In this document: positions 9,037 to 18,163 of the stretch, one piece after another
How positions within the stretch are numbered: position 1 is the first letter of the stretch
How the letters are laid out: each line of letters starts with the position of its first letter
Assembly (NCBI RefSeq): GCF_002608075.1
Contig: NZ_LAHA01000071.1
Coordinates: 1 to 60,498, forward strand
Direction: 5' to 3'
DNA from: Nostoc linckia z4
Lineage (GTDB): Bacteria > Cyanobacteriota > Cyanobacteriia > Cyanobacteriales > Nostocaceae
DNA: 60,498 bases
Program-made: the position numbers and the translations under genes
Notes under the pieces: generated by a model
Databases searched by the model: none
What the model was told of the DNA's origin: nothing
Seen by the model: only the letters and a program-made list of their open reading frames with translations

Positions 9037-10152
9037 ATGAGCCAAATTATTGGAATTCAAAACCTGAATCATTATTACCAAGAAGGCAAAAAACAAAAAC
9101 AAATTTTATTTGGCATCGATTTGCAAATTGAACCAAAAGAAGTTGTGATTTTAACTGGAGCATCTGGTTCTGGAAAAACAACGCTATTATCTCTCATTGG
9201 TTGTATGCGTTCCGTTCAAGAGGGTAGCCTGAAAGTTTTGACTCATGAATTGAAAGGAGCCAATGAAATCCAGCGAATGCAAATACGGCGGCGAATTGGC
9301 TATGTTTTTCAGCATTTTAATTTACTGGATTTTATGACTGTGGAACAAAACGTCATGGTTTCTTTGGAACTACAAGAGAATTTTAGTCATTCACAAGCAA
9401 GAAATCAAAGTCGGGAAATTTTGACAGCGGTGGGATTGGGACAGCACCTAGACGCTTATCCAAGGGATCTGTCTGGCGGACAAAAACAACGAGTTGCGAT
9501 CGCCCGCGCTCTTGTCCATCGTCCTCGATTACTGTTAGCTGACGAGCCGACATCCGCTTTAGATAGGCAAACAGGACGAGAAGTCACCGAATTGATGACG
9601 AGGCTAGCTAAAGAACAAGGAAGTGCAGTTTTGATTGTCACCCATGATAGTCGGATTTTTAGTGCTAGCGATCGCATCGTCCGTATGGAAGATGGCAAAC
9701 TTGATATAGACTACCAAGGTCAGCTATCTATTGCTTTACCAACCTTAACAGATAAGCAATTATTTGAGTTGATTCCCCAATTAAAAATGTTGACCTTCCC
9801 ACCAGGAGAAATTGTTATCCGCCAAGGTGAATTAGCAGACAAATTTTATATCTTAATTGAAGGGGAAGTAGAAGTTATTCAAGAGTTACCGAATTCCAAA
9901 TCAAAACTCTTAAAAACATTGGGCCCTAATACCTATTTTGGTGAAATAGGCTTATTGCAAGAAACAAAACGAACCGCAACTGTAAGAGCAACAACTGACG
10001 CAGCAATTAAAGTTCTTGTCATCGAGCGTTACGATTTTTATCAAATGGTTGTCACTTCCAAAATGACTCATGCACTTTTGAACTACCAAGCAATAAAATC
10101 ACTGCTAATTCGGAAGTTCAAAACATCCTACTACAAAAGCATGACCAATTAA
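9037..10152 (+). CDS. devA: DevA-type ABC exporter ATPase fused to a cyclic-nucleotide-binding domain
   Basis: Residues 1-230 are a MacB/LolD-type ATPase: Walker A GASGSGKT (41-48), Q-loop YVFQHFN, signature LSGGQKQRVAIARAL, Walker B LLLADEPTSALD and switch His in VTHDS. Ordinary DevA proteins stop here (about 230-250 residues; the second devA in this window has 248). This one continues to 371 residues with a cNMP-binding/CAP_ED domain: LTFPPGEIVIRQGELADKFY, ILIEGEVEVI, the phosphate-binding-cassette region YFGEIGLLQETKRTATVRA, and a closing helix ending at a short Ile/Leu/Lys-rich tail. The conserved GEIGLL and the Arg in RTATV suggest that cyclic-nucleotide binding is possible. There is no frameshift, so the fusion is real in this sequence. 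It may allow cAMP or cGMP control of export; that is inference. Confidence 0.93.
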   Translation: MSQIIGIQNLNHYYQEGKKQKQILFGIDLQIEPKEVVILTGASGSGKTTLLSLIGCMRSVQEGSLKVLTHELKGANEIQRMQIRRRIGYVFQHFNLLDFMTVEQNVMVSLELQENFSHSQARNQSREILTAVGLGQHLDAYPRDLSGGQKQRVAIARALVHRPRLLLADEPTSALDRQTGREVTELMTRLAKEQGSAVLIVTHDSRIFSASDRIVRMEDGKLDIDYQGQLSIALPTLTDKQLFELIPQLKMLTFPPGEIVIRQGELADKFYILIEGEVEVIQELPNSKSKLLKTLGPNTYFGEIGLLQETKRTATVRATTDAAIKVLVIERYDFYQMVVTSKMTHALLNYQAIKSLLIRKFKTSYYKSMTN

Positions 10153-10634
10153 TGTTAATCATATGTGGGAATCAGATTTGATTCCAACAACCAGCGCTCT
10201 ACAAGCCCCGTCTTTGAAGACGATTGCATTGGTCAGGGTCTCAAGCCCCGTTCAATCTTGTCTTCCCCACTTTCTACTCCCTATTCCCTACTCATATCAT
10301 GTCCGCTTGATTACTTATTAAACCCGAAAAACCCCGAAGAGCCAAAGCTACGCTTTGTCTCACCTCCCCGAACTTCGGGGAGGGGATTAAGGGGTGGGGT
10401 GCAATAGCTGTGGGAATCATAACTAATTAGGCGGACATGATATCACTTGTTGTTGACTGCAACGCCAGCATAAGCTGTAGTGGATATAAAGTTTTCTGAA
10501 ACCTTGAGGTTGGGGGTAGCGTCACTATTTCAGCCACTAGTTATCGTAAATCACTCCAGATTGTACGTTTCATTTCTGGATAGAGTACTTGAGATAATTA
10601 AAACACAAGCCCAAATTCTCAACCCCAAATTGCA
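10153..10634. other. Intergenic region devA-lptA
   Basis: About 480 bases holding the 150-bp MITE and, after it, the probable promoter region of lptA. A small open frame running through the MITE (10165-10407) has low-complexity, repeat-derived translation and is not believed. Confidence 0.6.
10294..10443. mobile_element. MITE-like element, 150 bp, with about 26-bp imperfect terminal inverted repeats
   Basis: ATATCATGTCCGC at 10294-10306 is repeated inverted as GCGGACATGATAT at 10431-10443, and similarity extends to about 26 bases at each end (roughly 22 of 26 match). The interior is GC-richer and encodes nothing convincing. This is the form of a non-autonomous miniature inverted-repeat element in the devA-lptA spacer. 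No clear target duplication was seen. Confidence 0.75.
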
Positions 10635-11132
10635 ATGATACCCTGTTACAAATTGCCCATATCCCAAATACGTCGTCTTGGATTAGCCTTATTGATACCA
10701 GGTTTTCTCTTAGGAACTTTTGCGATCCCAAACCAACTGCAAACCGCTACTGCACAAACATCTACAGAAAATCGCCCTTTGACTATCCGTGCTGATGTGC
10801 AAGAATATGACGCCAAAACTCAAGTCATCACGGCTCGCGGTAACGTGCAAATGTTCTATCCTTCTCGCCAGCTTCAGGCAACCGCCGCCCAAGCACAGTA
10901 CTTTAGTAAAGAACGCCGCATTGACTTTAGTGGCAACGTCTATATTTTGCAACAGGGAGGTAACAGTATCCGGGCAGAGAAGGTAACCTATTTAATTGAT
11001 GAAGGGCGATTTGTCGCCTTACCCCAAGCCAACCGTCAAGTAGAGTCCATCTACATGGTGGAGGAATCAAACAATAACGGGCAAACTGCCACACCCGCCC
11101 CACAAACACCACAATTTAAGCGTTCTAATTAG
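10635..11132 (+). CDS. lptA: LptA/OstA-family LPS transport protein
   Basis: A 165-residue exported protein with a signal peptide: a positive n-region, a hydrophobic core LGLALLIPGFLLGTFAI and a likely cleavage after ATAQT. The mature part is the OstA/LptA beta-jellyroll: PLTIRADVQEYDAKTQVITA followed by GNVQMFYPSRQLQATAAQAQ and a second GNVYILQQGGNSIRAEKVTY. LptA proteins form the periplasmic bridge that carries lipopolysaccharide from the inner to the outer membrane. lptB follows 27 bases downstream and an LptF/LptG permease comes after it, which strongly supports the assignment. The ATG at 10635 gives the signal peptide directly. Confidence 0.92.
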   Translation: MIPCYKLPISQIRRLGLALLIPGFLLGTFAIPNQLQTATAQTSTENRPLTIRADVQEYDAKTQVITARGNVQMFYPSRQLQATAAQAQYFSKERRIDFSGNVYILQQGGNSIRAEKVTYLIDEGRFVALPQANRQVESIYMVEESNNNGQTATPAPQTPQFKRSN

Positions 11133-11159
11133 CATCTACTACTGAGAAAGGCTGCAACA

Positions 11160-11888
11160 GTGAAAATTGTTTTAGAGAATATTCACAAATCTTACAACAA
11201 GCGAGTCATTGTCAACCGCGTCAACCTTTCTGTTGCTCAAGGCGAAGTCGTTGGTTTATTAGGGCCCAATGGAGCTGGTAAAACCACGACTTTTTACATT
11301 GCTACAGGTTTAGAAAAACCCAATCAAGGAAAAGTCTGGCTAGGTAATCTCGACATTACAGCAATGCCAATGCACAAAAGGGCACGATTGGGTATTGGCT
11401 ATTTAGCACAAGAACCAAGTGTTTTTCGCCAGCTCTCGGTGCAAGATAATATTCTATTGGTGCTAGAGCAAACTAATGTGCCACGATGGGAGTGGTCAAG
11501 GCGATTAACAACTTTACTGCGGGAGTTTCGCTTGGAAAAATTAGCTAATAGCAAGGGAATTCAACTTTCTGGTGGGGAACGACGCCGCACTGAATTAGCA
11601 AGATCTTTGGCTGCTGGACGAGAAGGGCCAAAGTTTTTATTTTTAGATGAACCATTTGCGGGAGTCGATCCCATCGCAGTCTCAGAAATTCAGCAAATTG
11701 TCGCTCAATTGCGCGATCGCGGTATGGGTATTTTAATTACAGATCATAATGTCCGCGAAACCCTGGCCATTACCGATCGCGGTTATATTATGCGTGAAGG
11801 ACAAATTCTCGCTTTTGGGACTTCTGACGAACTATACCACAATCCCCTCGTGCGCCAATATTACTTAGGTGATAGCTTTCAAGTCTAA
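11160..11888 (+). CDS. lptB: LptB, ATP-binding subunit of the LPS export ABC transporter
   Basis: A 242-residue ABC ATPase with Walker A GPNGAGKTT (near residue 35), Q-loop YLAQEPSVFRQLSV, signature LSGGERRRTELARSLA, Walker B FLFLDEPFAGVDP and switch ITDHNVRETL. The combination EPSVFR and TDHNVRETL is diagnostic of LptB against other ABC ATPases. It starts with GTG at 11160, giving the standard MKIVLENIHKSY N-terminus. It lies between lptA and an LptF/G permease. Its ATP hydrolysis powers extraction of LPS from the inner membrane together with the permease encoded downstream. Confidence 0.96.
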   Translation: MKIVLENIHKSYNKRVIVNRVNLSVAQGEVVGLLGPNGAGKTTTFYIATGLEKPNQGKVWLGNLDITAMPMHKRARLGIGYLAQEPSVFRQLSVQDNILLVLEQTNVPRWEWSRRLTTLLREFRLEKLANSKGIQLSGGERRRTELARSLAAGREGPKFLFLDEPFAGVDPIAVSEIQQIVAQLRDRGMGILITDHNVRETLAITDRGYIMREGQILAFGTSDELYHNPLVRQYYLGDSFQV

Positions 11889-11955
11889 AGTCAGAATTTA
11901 GGAGTTAAGGCTTTACTTTACCAGGGTTGCAAATATTTAATTTTGAAAGTTGCTT

Positions 11956-13131
11956 ATGATATCAAAGAAAGTCACATCTTTCTACAATCTACACTCGCTG
12001 CTGCCTTTTACGATTATGGATCGTTATCTTGCCAGCGAATTGTTACCGCCGTTTTTCTTTGGTGTCGGAGCTTTTTCTTCAATTGGCGTCACCATTGATG
12101 CTGTATTCGATTTAGTAAGAAAAGTTGTTGAATCTGGATTACCTGTAGACATTGCTATTCAGGTTTTTTTATTAAAGTTTCCCAACTTTATTGTTTTGGC
12201 CTTCCCTATGTCCACACTGCTGGCTACTTTGATGACTTACAGTCGTCTTTCTAGCGAAAGCGAACTAATAGCCTTGCGTGGTTGTGGGGTGAGTGTCTAT
12301 CGTATGGTGCTAACTGGTGTGATGTTAAGTCTTCTAGTTACAGGAATGACATTTGTATTTAACGAACAAATTGCACCAGCAGCAAATTATCAAGCGGCTA
12401 TGACTTTAGATCAAGCCCTCAAATCAGATAAGCCAACTTTTAAACAACAAAATATTTTTTATCCTGAATACCAGGATGTTGTACAGCCAGATGGCTCTAA
12501 AAATAGAATTTTGACACGCTTGTTTTACGCCGACCAATTTGATGGTAAGCGTATGACAGGTTTGACAATTATAGATCGCTCAACTAAAGGTTTGAATCAA
12601 ATTGTCGTATCAGAATCCGCCCAGTGGAATCCTTCTCAAAATGTCTGGGATTTTTATAACGGTACGATCTATTTTGTGGCTGCCGATCGCTCTTATCGCA
12701 ACATTGTCAGATTTGAACAACAACAACTGCAACTACCGCGCACGCCATTAAATTTGGCAGAAAAAAGTCGGGACTATGATGAAATGAATATTGCCGAAGG
12801 ACTAGATCAATTAGAAGTGGAACGTCTGGGTGGCGATCGCCAAAAAATCCGCAAACTGGAAGTTAGAATTCAACAAAAAATCTCCTTACCCTTTGTGTGC
12901 GTGGTTTTTGGCTTAGTGGGTGCAGCAATGGGCAGCATACCCCAACGCACCGGCAGAGGCACTAGTTTTGGCATTAGCGTTATAGTTATTTTTTCTTATT
13001 ACTTACTTTTCTTTATCAGTGGCGCGATAGCACAAGCAGGCGTCCTCTCTCCCTTTATGGGGGCTTGGTTACCCAACTTCGTTTTTTTAGGAATAGGTAT
13101 GTTTTTATTGATGCGAGTCGCTAAACGGTAA
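11956..13131 (+). CDS. LptF/LptG-family (YjgP/YjgQ) permease
   Basis: About 391 residues. It begins with MDRYLASELLPPFFFGVGAF after a short N-terminal extension, then membrane helices near residues 30-120, a large periplasmic beta-jellyroll domain (about 130-290) and three C-terminal helices (SLPFVCVVFGLVGAAMGSIP, ISVIVIFSYYLLFFISGAIA, LPNFVFLGIGMFLLMRV). This is the architecture of the YjgP/YjgQ family. Cyanobacteria typically encode one such permease instead of the LptF plus LptG pair, so I leave the symbol open. Starts at TTG 11950, ATG 11956 or ATG 12016 are possible; 12016 would give the family-typical N-terminus and may be the real one. It is the last gene of the lpt operon. Confidence 0.92.
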   Translation: MISKKVTSFYNLHSLLPFTIMDRYLASELLPPFFFGVGAFSSIGVTIDAVFDLVRKVVESGLPVDIAIQVFLLKFPNFIVLAFPMSTLLATLMTYSRLSSESELIALRGCGVSVYRMVLTGVMLSLLVTGMTFVFNEQIAPAANYQAAMTLDQALKSDKPTFKQQNIFYPEYQDVVQPDGSKNRILTRLFYADQFDGKRMTGLTIIDRSTKGLNQIVVSESAQWNPSQNVWDFYNGTIYFVAADRSYRNIVRFEQQQLQLPRTPLNLAEKSRDYDEMNIAEGLDQLEVERLGGDRQKIRKLEVRIQQKISLPFVCVVFGLVGAAMGSIPQRTGRGTSFGISVIVIFSYYLLFFISGAIAQAGVLSPFMGAWLPNFVFLGIGMFLLMRVAKR

Positions 13132-13262
13132 CAAGGACACGGAGACGCGGGGACGCGGTGACACGGGGAAAGAAAACACCGAGAGCATATTTGATAATTT
13201 CTTTGCGTCCTCTTTCTCTCCGTGTCCCCGTGTCTCCCACTCCCCGCGTCCTCTTCTTTCCC
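13132..13262. repeat. GC-rich inverted repeat between convergent genes
   Basis: The sequence 13134-13168 is rich in GGACACGGGG-type words and is partly complementary to 13209-13252 (CCGTGTCCCCGTGTCTCC). It lies between the stops of lptF/G and the CBS gene and could fold into a bidirectional hairpin; similar GGACACGGGG words occur near 38255, 41255 and 51735. Confidence 0.6.
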
Positions 13263-13272
13263 CATACCTCAA

Positions 13273-13893
13273 TCACGGATGATAATTTCGACATTCTGGC
13301 GCATCTGGATTTTCCTGACAATATTTTTCAAAGGTAACTTTGGCTGACACCATACCCTCGGCTTTTTGATGAGCTGCTTCTGCTTGGAGTTCTTCTACTT
13401 CATCCCAAGCAGCTGCACAGGCTTTAGAATAAGCACCTTGTTCAGTACAAATAGCACGAGCCTGTTCAATAGCTTTTTGAATTCTCTCCTCTAACAGTGG
13501 CACTTTCGGCGCTTCCACAAAATCGCTTTTCGTCAAAATGTCGGTAATGGAGATAATCCCCAACAGCTTACCTTGAATCACAGGCGCTCTATGGATACCA
13601 GTATTAGCAAATAACCTTGCTACATATTCCACAGCCAAATCAGGGTTTACTACAATGCAAGGCTTACTCATAATTTCATAAACCCGCACTTGCTTTGGAT
13701 CTTTACCGTAGGCTGTTACCTTATAGACAACATCTGTTTCTGTGACAATCCCATAGGCATCATTGTCATAGCGACGATCCACAACCAACGCCCGCAATTT
13801 TTTTTCTTTCATCACCGCCACCGCTTCCGCCACAGTGGCCGAACCGCGAATGGTAACTACGTTTTTGGTCATGATATCTTCAGCTTTCATCAT
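13273..13893 (-). CDS. Tandem CBS-domain protein
   Basis: A 206-residue protein with two CBS domains. The first starts MKAEDIMTKNVVTIRGSATV and the second YEIMSKPCIVVNPDLAVEYV, each ending in the usual strand (GIVTETDVVYKV; GIISITDILTKSDF). A C-terminal helical tail of about 70 residues follows, with Cys residues near the end (CTEQGAYSKACAA; CQENPDAPEC). The start is the ATG at 13893 (or 13890) with an AGGAGA ribosome-binding site at 13902-13907; the longer open frame lacks one. CBS pairs bind adenine nucleotides and act as energy sensors; the partner is not evident. The Cys-bearing tail resembles that of cyanobacterial CBS proteins but is not assigned a role. Confidence 0.9.
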   Translation of the reverse strand: MMKAEDIMTKNVVTIRGSATVAEAVAVMKEKKLRALVVDRRYDNDAYGIVTETDVVYKVTAYGKDPKQVRVYEIMSKPCIVVNPDLAVEYVARLFANTGIHRAPVIQGKLLGIISITDILTKSDFVEAPKVPLLEERIQKAIEQARAICTEQGAYSKACAAAWDEVEELQAEAAHQKAEGMVSAKVTFEKYCQENPDAPECRNYHP

Positions 13894-14515
13894 TGCTGTA
13901 GTCTCCTGGAAAATAGTACAGTGCGGCAAATTGCTCTTAGAAGCGTATCGAAGCATTGCAGCGCACAGTTTGTTAACTAGAAACTGAAAACCTTGAATTT
14001 TTGCCCAGCTACAACAATAAACTTAGAGCAATTGTCAATCCCTGATGTTATCCAATGTGACCAATGTCTAAAAACTCAGCATCAATTAAGATAATCTTCT
14101 TTAAAAGGGAACAGGGAACAGGGAATAGGCAACAGTTCGAGACCCCATGATTAAAATCTCTTGATTTGTACAATGACGCATTGAAACTTCGTGGCTTGCA
14201 CCATCTCGTTTCAAATATTTTGATTTTTTTCATAAATAAATTTAGCGCTTTTGTTACAGCCAAGGCTTCCTTGGATCTGAACTTCGTAACAGAGGTGCTT
14301 GAAACCCAATATTCGGGCAGATTTTTTTGCTGTTCCCTGCCCGAAGGGCTTGGTAAAGTCTAATTGAAAACTAGCCTTAGCACAGGTGCAGCTATACAAA
14401 TAAAACCCAGTTGGGCTGAGACGGTTGATTAAACAACCAAAGGAAATGGAAGAACTTATTTGAAATGTCCCAGAAATTGATATGCTAAAGGCCGAGACTA
14501 ACGATTTTTCAAACC
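13894..14515. other. Intergenic region upstream of chlD
   Basis: About 620 bases between divergent genes. A hairpin-forming repeat (TTCGGGCAG with CTGCCCGAA, about 14312-14345) and a short GGGAACAGG repeat near 14105 are visible. The open frames here lack ribosome-binding sites and recognisable products. It should contain the chlD promoter. Confidence 0.55.
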
Positions 14516-16549
14516 ATGCCTGCGCCCACTATTAACCCTACTATCACTGCCTTTCCTTTAACAGCCGTAGTCGGTCAAGAAGCGATTAAATTAGCCCTGC
14601 TGTTAGCAGCCATCGATCCAGGGTTGGGGGGAGTGGCGATCGCAGGTCGTCGCGGTACGGCAAAATCTGTAATGGCTCGTGCTATTCACGCCCTAGTACC
14701 ACCCATCGAAGTAGTTAAAGGTTCCATCAGCAATTGCGACCCCAATCACCCAGAAGAATGGGACGATGGCCTTTTGCTAGAGTATGCAGATAAAGACACT
14801 CAAGATGTCCCCACTGAAGTCATCGCTGCACCATTTGTGCAAATTCCTTTGGGTGTCACAGAAGACCGGCTTCTCGGTTCTGTAGATGTAGAACAGTCCG
14901 TAAAACAAGGCGATACGATTTTTCAGCCTGGTTTACTTGCTAGTGCTAATCGCGGCGTCTTGTATGTAGATGAAATCAATTTATTAGATGACCAAATATC
15001 AAATCAACTACTGACAGTATTATCCGAAGGACGCAACCAAATAGAGCGGGAGGGAATTAGTTTTCAGCATCCTTGCAAACCCCTATTTATTGCCACCTAC
15101 AACCCAGAAGAGGGAGCATTAAGGGAACATTTACTAGATAGAATTGCCATCGCTCTTTCTGCGGATGGCGTACTCGGCTTAGATCAAAGAGTAGCAGCAG
15201 TAGAGCAAGCGATCGCCTACTCCCAATCTCCCAAAGAATTTCTTTTACAATACAACGAAGATTTAGACGGTCTGAAAACCCAAATTATCTTGGCGCGGGA
15301 ATGGCTCAAGGATGTCTGCATTACCCACGAACAAATCGCCTACTTGGTAAATGAAGCCATTCGCGGTGGAGTTCAGGGACATCGCGCCGAGTTATTTGCT
15401 GTGCGAGTTGCCAAAGCCGCCGCCGCTTTGGAAGGACGCACCACAGTAAATGCCGAAGATTTGCGCCGTGCTGTGGAATTGGTTATTGTACCACGGGCAA
15501 CAGTGGTGCAGACACCACCACCAGAACAAGCACCACCACCCCCACCACCGCCACCCCCACCTCAAAATCAAGAAGAACCAGAGGAACCAGAACAAGAAGA
15601 ACAAGAAGAAGAACAACAACAAGAAGAACAACAGCAAGAACCCCCCAGTATCCCCGAAGAATTCATCTTCGATCCAGAAGGGGTAATCTTGGATGACAGT
15701 GTGCTTTATTTTACCCAAATGGCCAAGCGTCAGGGGAAATCTGGTAGTCGTAGCATCATCTTTTCCGATGACCGGGGACGTTATATTAAGCCAATGTTAC
15801 CCAAAGGTAAAGTGCGACGCATTGCTGTAGATGCTACCCTCAGGGCAGCTGCACCGTATCAAAAAGCACGCAGGGAAAGATACCCAGACAGAAAAGTAAT
15901 TGTCGAACAGGGTGACATTCGCTCCAAGCGCCTAGTACGCAAAGCCGGGGCATTAGTAGTGTTTGTGGTAGATGCTTCTGGCTCAATGGCCTTAAATCGG
16001 ATGCAGTCAGCCAAAGGTGCGGTGATGCAACTGTTAACAGAAGCTTATCAAAACCGCGACCAAATAGCCTTGATTCCCTTCCGGGGAGAACAAGCGGAAG
16101 TATTATTACCGCCAACACGTTCCATAGCCTTGGCACGTAACCGCTTAGAAAGATTACCCTGTGGTGGAGGTTCACCCTTAGCGCATGGTTTAACCCAAGC
16201 TGTGCGCGTCGGCTTAAATGCCCAGATGAGTGGAGATATTGGGCAAGTAGTACTTGTAGCAATCACCGATGGGCGGGGTAATATTCCCTTAGCGCGTTCT
16301 TTAGGCGAACAACTAGAACCAGGAGAAAAGCCAGATATCAAAGGGGAATTGATAGAAATTGCGGCGAGAATTCGTAGTTTGGGGATGCAACTCTTAGTGA
16401 TTGATACGGAGAGTAAGTTTGTTTCCACTGGCTTTGCTAAAGAATTAGCGCAAACAGCAGCAGGTAAGTATTATCATTTACCGAAAGCTACAGATAAAGC
16501 CATTGCTGCCATGACTAAAGGTGCGATCGCTGATTTAAAATCTCGATAA
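14516..16549 (+). CDS. chlD: Magnesium chelatase subunit D (ChlD)
   Basis: A 677-residue subunit of the Mg-protoporphyrin IX chelatase (ChlHDI), the first committed step of chlorophyll synthesis. Residues about 10-330 are an AAA+ domain like ChlI with GRRGTAKSVMARAIHAL (Walker A region), LYVDEINLLDDQISNQLL (Walker B) and ATYNPEEGALREHLLDR (sensor/arginine finger). A proline run and an acidic Glu/Gln-rich linker occupy about residues 335-385, as in known ChlD. The C-terminal half is a von Willebrand A domain with the MIDAS motif DASGSM and SLAHGLTQA. Length and layout match cyanobacterial ChlD. The ATG at 14516 follows a 620-base spacer. It is a stand-alone transcription unit, not close to the hem genes further right. 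Confidence 0.97.
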   Translation: MPAPTINPTITAFPLTAVVGQEAIKLALLLAAIDPGLGGVAIAGRRGTAKSVMARAIHALVPPIEVVKGSISNCDPNHPEEWDDGLLLEYADKDTQDVPTEVIAAPFVQIPLGVTEDRLLGSVDVEQSVKQGDTIFQPGLLASANRGVLYVDEINLLDDQISNQLLTVLSEGRNQIEREGISFQHPCKPLFIATYNPEEGALREHLLDRIAIALSADGVLGLDQRVAAVEQAIAYSQSPKEFLLQYNEDLDGLKTQIILAREWLKDVCITHEQIAYLVNEAIRGGVQGHRAELFAVRVAKAAAALEGRTTVNAEDLRRAVELVIVPRATVVQTPPPEQAPPPPPPPPPPQNQEEPEEPEQEEQEEEQQQEEQQQEPPSIPEEFIFDPEGVILDDSVLYFTQMAKRQGKSGSRSIIFSDDRGRYIKPMLPKGKVRRIAVDATLRAAAPYQKARRERYPDRKVIVEQGDIRSKRLVRKAGALVVFVVDASGSMALNRMQSAKGAVMQLLTEAYQNRDQIALIPFRGEQAEVLLPPTRSIALARNRLERLPCGGGSPLAHGLTQAVRVGLNAQMSGDIGQVVLVAITDGRGNIPLARSLGEQLEPGEKPDIKGELIEIAARIRSLGMQLLVIDTESKFVSTGFAKELAQTAAGKYYHLPKATDKAIAAMTKGAIADLKSR

Positions 16550-16555
16550 TTAGTC

Positions 16556-16580
16556 ATTAGTCATTAGTCATTAGTCAGTT
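16556..16580. repeat. Short tandem repeat (TTAGTCA)
   Basis: TTAGTCA-type heptamers are repeated three to four times directly after the chlD stop, one of the short tandem repeat families typical of heterocystous cyanobacteria. Confidence 0.7.
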
Positions 16581-16719
16581 GTTTTTCTACTAATACCAAT
16601 TTAAATAAGGAATACAAAAAGTATGGATTTACATCATACTTAAAGAGAAAGAAATTCTCAACCTAAAATTCAAAATCTAAAATCCTCTCATCCAAAATGG
16701 TATAACGACTAACCATTGA

Positions 16720-17505
16720 CTAGGAACCAGTAGGCATAACTTGTGGTTGTAAATAGCAAATTAAATCTTGAATTCCCTTTTGCAGATACCGTGTGACTGT
16801 CATCGGACTAGTGCCGATATTCTTAGCAGCATCCTTGCGAGAAAGTTCCTTCAAAAATACCATTTCAACAGCCATGCGGGGCTTTTCTTCTAACATATTG
16901 ATTGCCCCTTGGAGTTGTTGCCGTTCTTCGTCTAGTTGTTGTTGGGCAGTAGAACGAGGGCAAGGAAGTGCTTCACCCAAGGTGATTTGGCAATCAACAT
17001 AGTTAACTGCGGTGGCGTCTAAACTTAAAGGTAAACGATTTTGAGCAGCTAGCTTGGTTTCTTGCCACTCTTGCAGAGATACCCGGAGTTCTTTGGCAAT
17101 TTCAGCATCCTTCGGGGCGCGACCCAAAGACATGGCTAATTCTTTGCGAATCTTTTGTCCTTCATTGTATAGTTCTTGCCAACGGCGAGGAATCTTTAAT
17201 AGAGTACTGCGATCGCGTAGAAAGTGCAGCATCTCACCACGAATATATGGTACAGCAAAAGAACTAAAAGCATATCCTTGACTAGGATCAAAACGCTCGA
17301 TTGCCCGAATTAAACCAAAATAACCAATTTGTTCTAAATCTTCATAAGGTTCATTACATTGATGGCTGAATTTATGAGCCATCTTTCTTACTAAGCCAGT
17401 ATGTAACTGTACAAGTTTATTACGAAGTTTAATAGATGGATTCTGGTGGTACAAGTGTAATAATTCAATACCATCAGTTCGTAGAGAGGACTCACTTGCT
17501 GCCAT
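16720..17505 (-). CDS. sigF: RNA polymerase sigma factor SigF (group 3 sigma-70)
   Basis: A 261-residue sigma factor. Region 2 has YEDLEQIGYFGLIRAIERFD (2.1-2.2) and FSSFAVPYIRGEMLHFLRDR (2.3-2.4). Region 3 is IPRRWQELYNEGQKIRKELA with LGRAPKDAEIAKELRVSLQE. Region 4 contains RMAVEMVFLKELSRKDAAKNIG and SPMTVTRYLQKG (helix-turn-helix). The length and the absence of region 1.1 indicate group 3, and the sequence style is that of cyanobacterial SigF, which controls pilus and motility genes in Synechocystis and hormogonium development in Nostoc. The ATG at 17505 fits the usual MAASESSLRTDG-like start. No anti-sigma factor lies next to it. Confidence 0.92.
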   Translation of the reverse strand: MAASESSLRTDGIELLHLYHQNPSIKLRNKLVQLHTGLVRKMAHKFSHQCNEPYEDLEQIGYFGLIRAIERFDPSQGYAFSSFAVPYIRGEMLHFLRDRSTLLKIPRRWQELYNEGQKIRKELAMSLGRAPKDAEIAKELRVSLQEWQETKLAAQNRLPLSLDATAVNYVDCQITLGEALPCPRSTAQQQLDEERQQLQGAINMLEEKPRMAVEMVFLKELSRKDAAKNIGTSPMTVTRYLQKGIQDLICYLQPQVMPTGS

Positions 17506-18163
17506 ATAAATTCCTTTGTTGTAACCCCTATTTCTGACAAAATGGAGCTGCGTATATCTTATTCAAGGCTGTAATTATTTTCGTTAGCCAAGACTGAATA
17601 AGCCATCGTCGTTTCACTGAACTTATCAGGGGTCACACTCCACAATTCAGTAGATGTACGCATGATTTTGCTCTCGGATTTCTTGCAGTTAATTTTTATT
17701 TCGCAGGTAATAATTGATCTACGGTAAATCCTTAACTTTTCCCAAAAAACTAGCTATTTATGCTGAAAGATGCATCAGTTAGCCAATATTCATCTGTCAT
17801 ACTGAGTACAACGCGGATCGGTACTAAATTAATCCTGAAAAAAAACTGGGCAATCTGATTTTTTGCAATTGCGTATGAATGGATTTCTACAAGGATATGG
17901 TGGTTGACTGGTGACTGTTGACTGGGTATTGTCCCATGCCCCTCCCTCATCTCCCGGTTAGCGAGCGAAAACCGCATCTCCCCACCTCGCCAACCCAAAT
18001 TACTATCTTTGATTGCAATTGAGTATGAACTTTAGGCATTGCACAACTGTGCTAGAAATGCGTAAACATAGTAGTTGGCACAAAGACAACCTAACTTGGT
18101 TGTTAGTTGCAAATATTGGTAAAAATGGAAATAAATTAGGACATTTGCCTGAAAAAAGTCACT
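17506..18163. other. Intergenic region sigF-BI-1
   Basis: About 660 bases between divergent genes, with small open frames that have no ribosome-binding site or recognisable product. It must contain the sigF promoter (left) and the promoter of the Bax-inhibitor-like gene (right). Nothing else is supported. Confidence 0.55.

Noticed and set aside
10165..10407. Open frame of 80 codons between devA and lptA
   Set aside because: It runs through the MITE inverted repeat and low-complexity sequence and has no recognisable product; treated as a chance frame.
14166..14399. Small frames on both strands upstream of chlD
   Set aside because: Mutually overlapping, no start signals, no recognisable domains.
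15392..15718. Trp/Phe-rich minus-strand frame within chlD
   Set aside because: It is the antisense of the Pro/Glu/Gln linker of ChlD and has no independent support.
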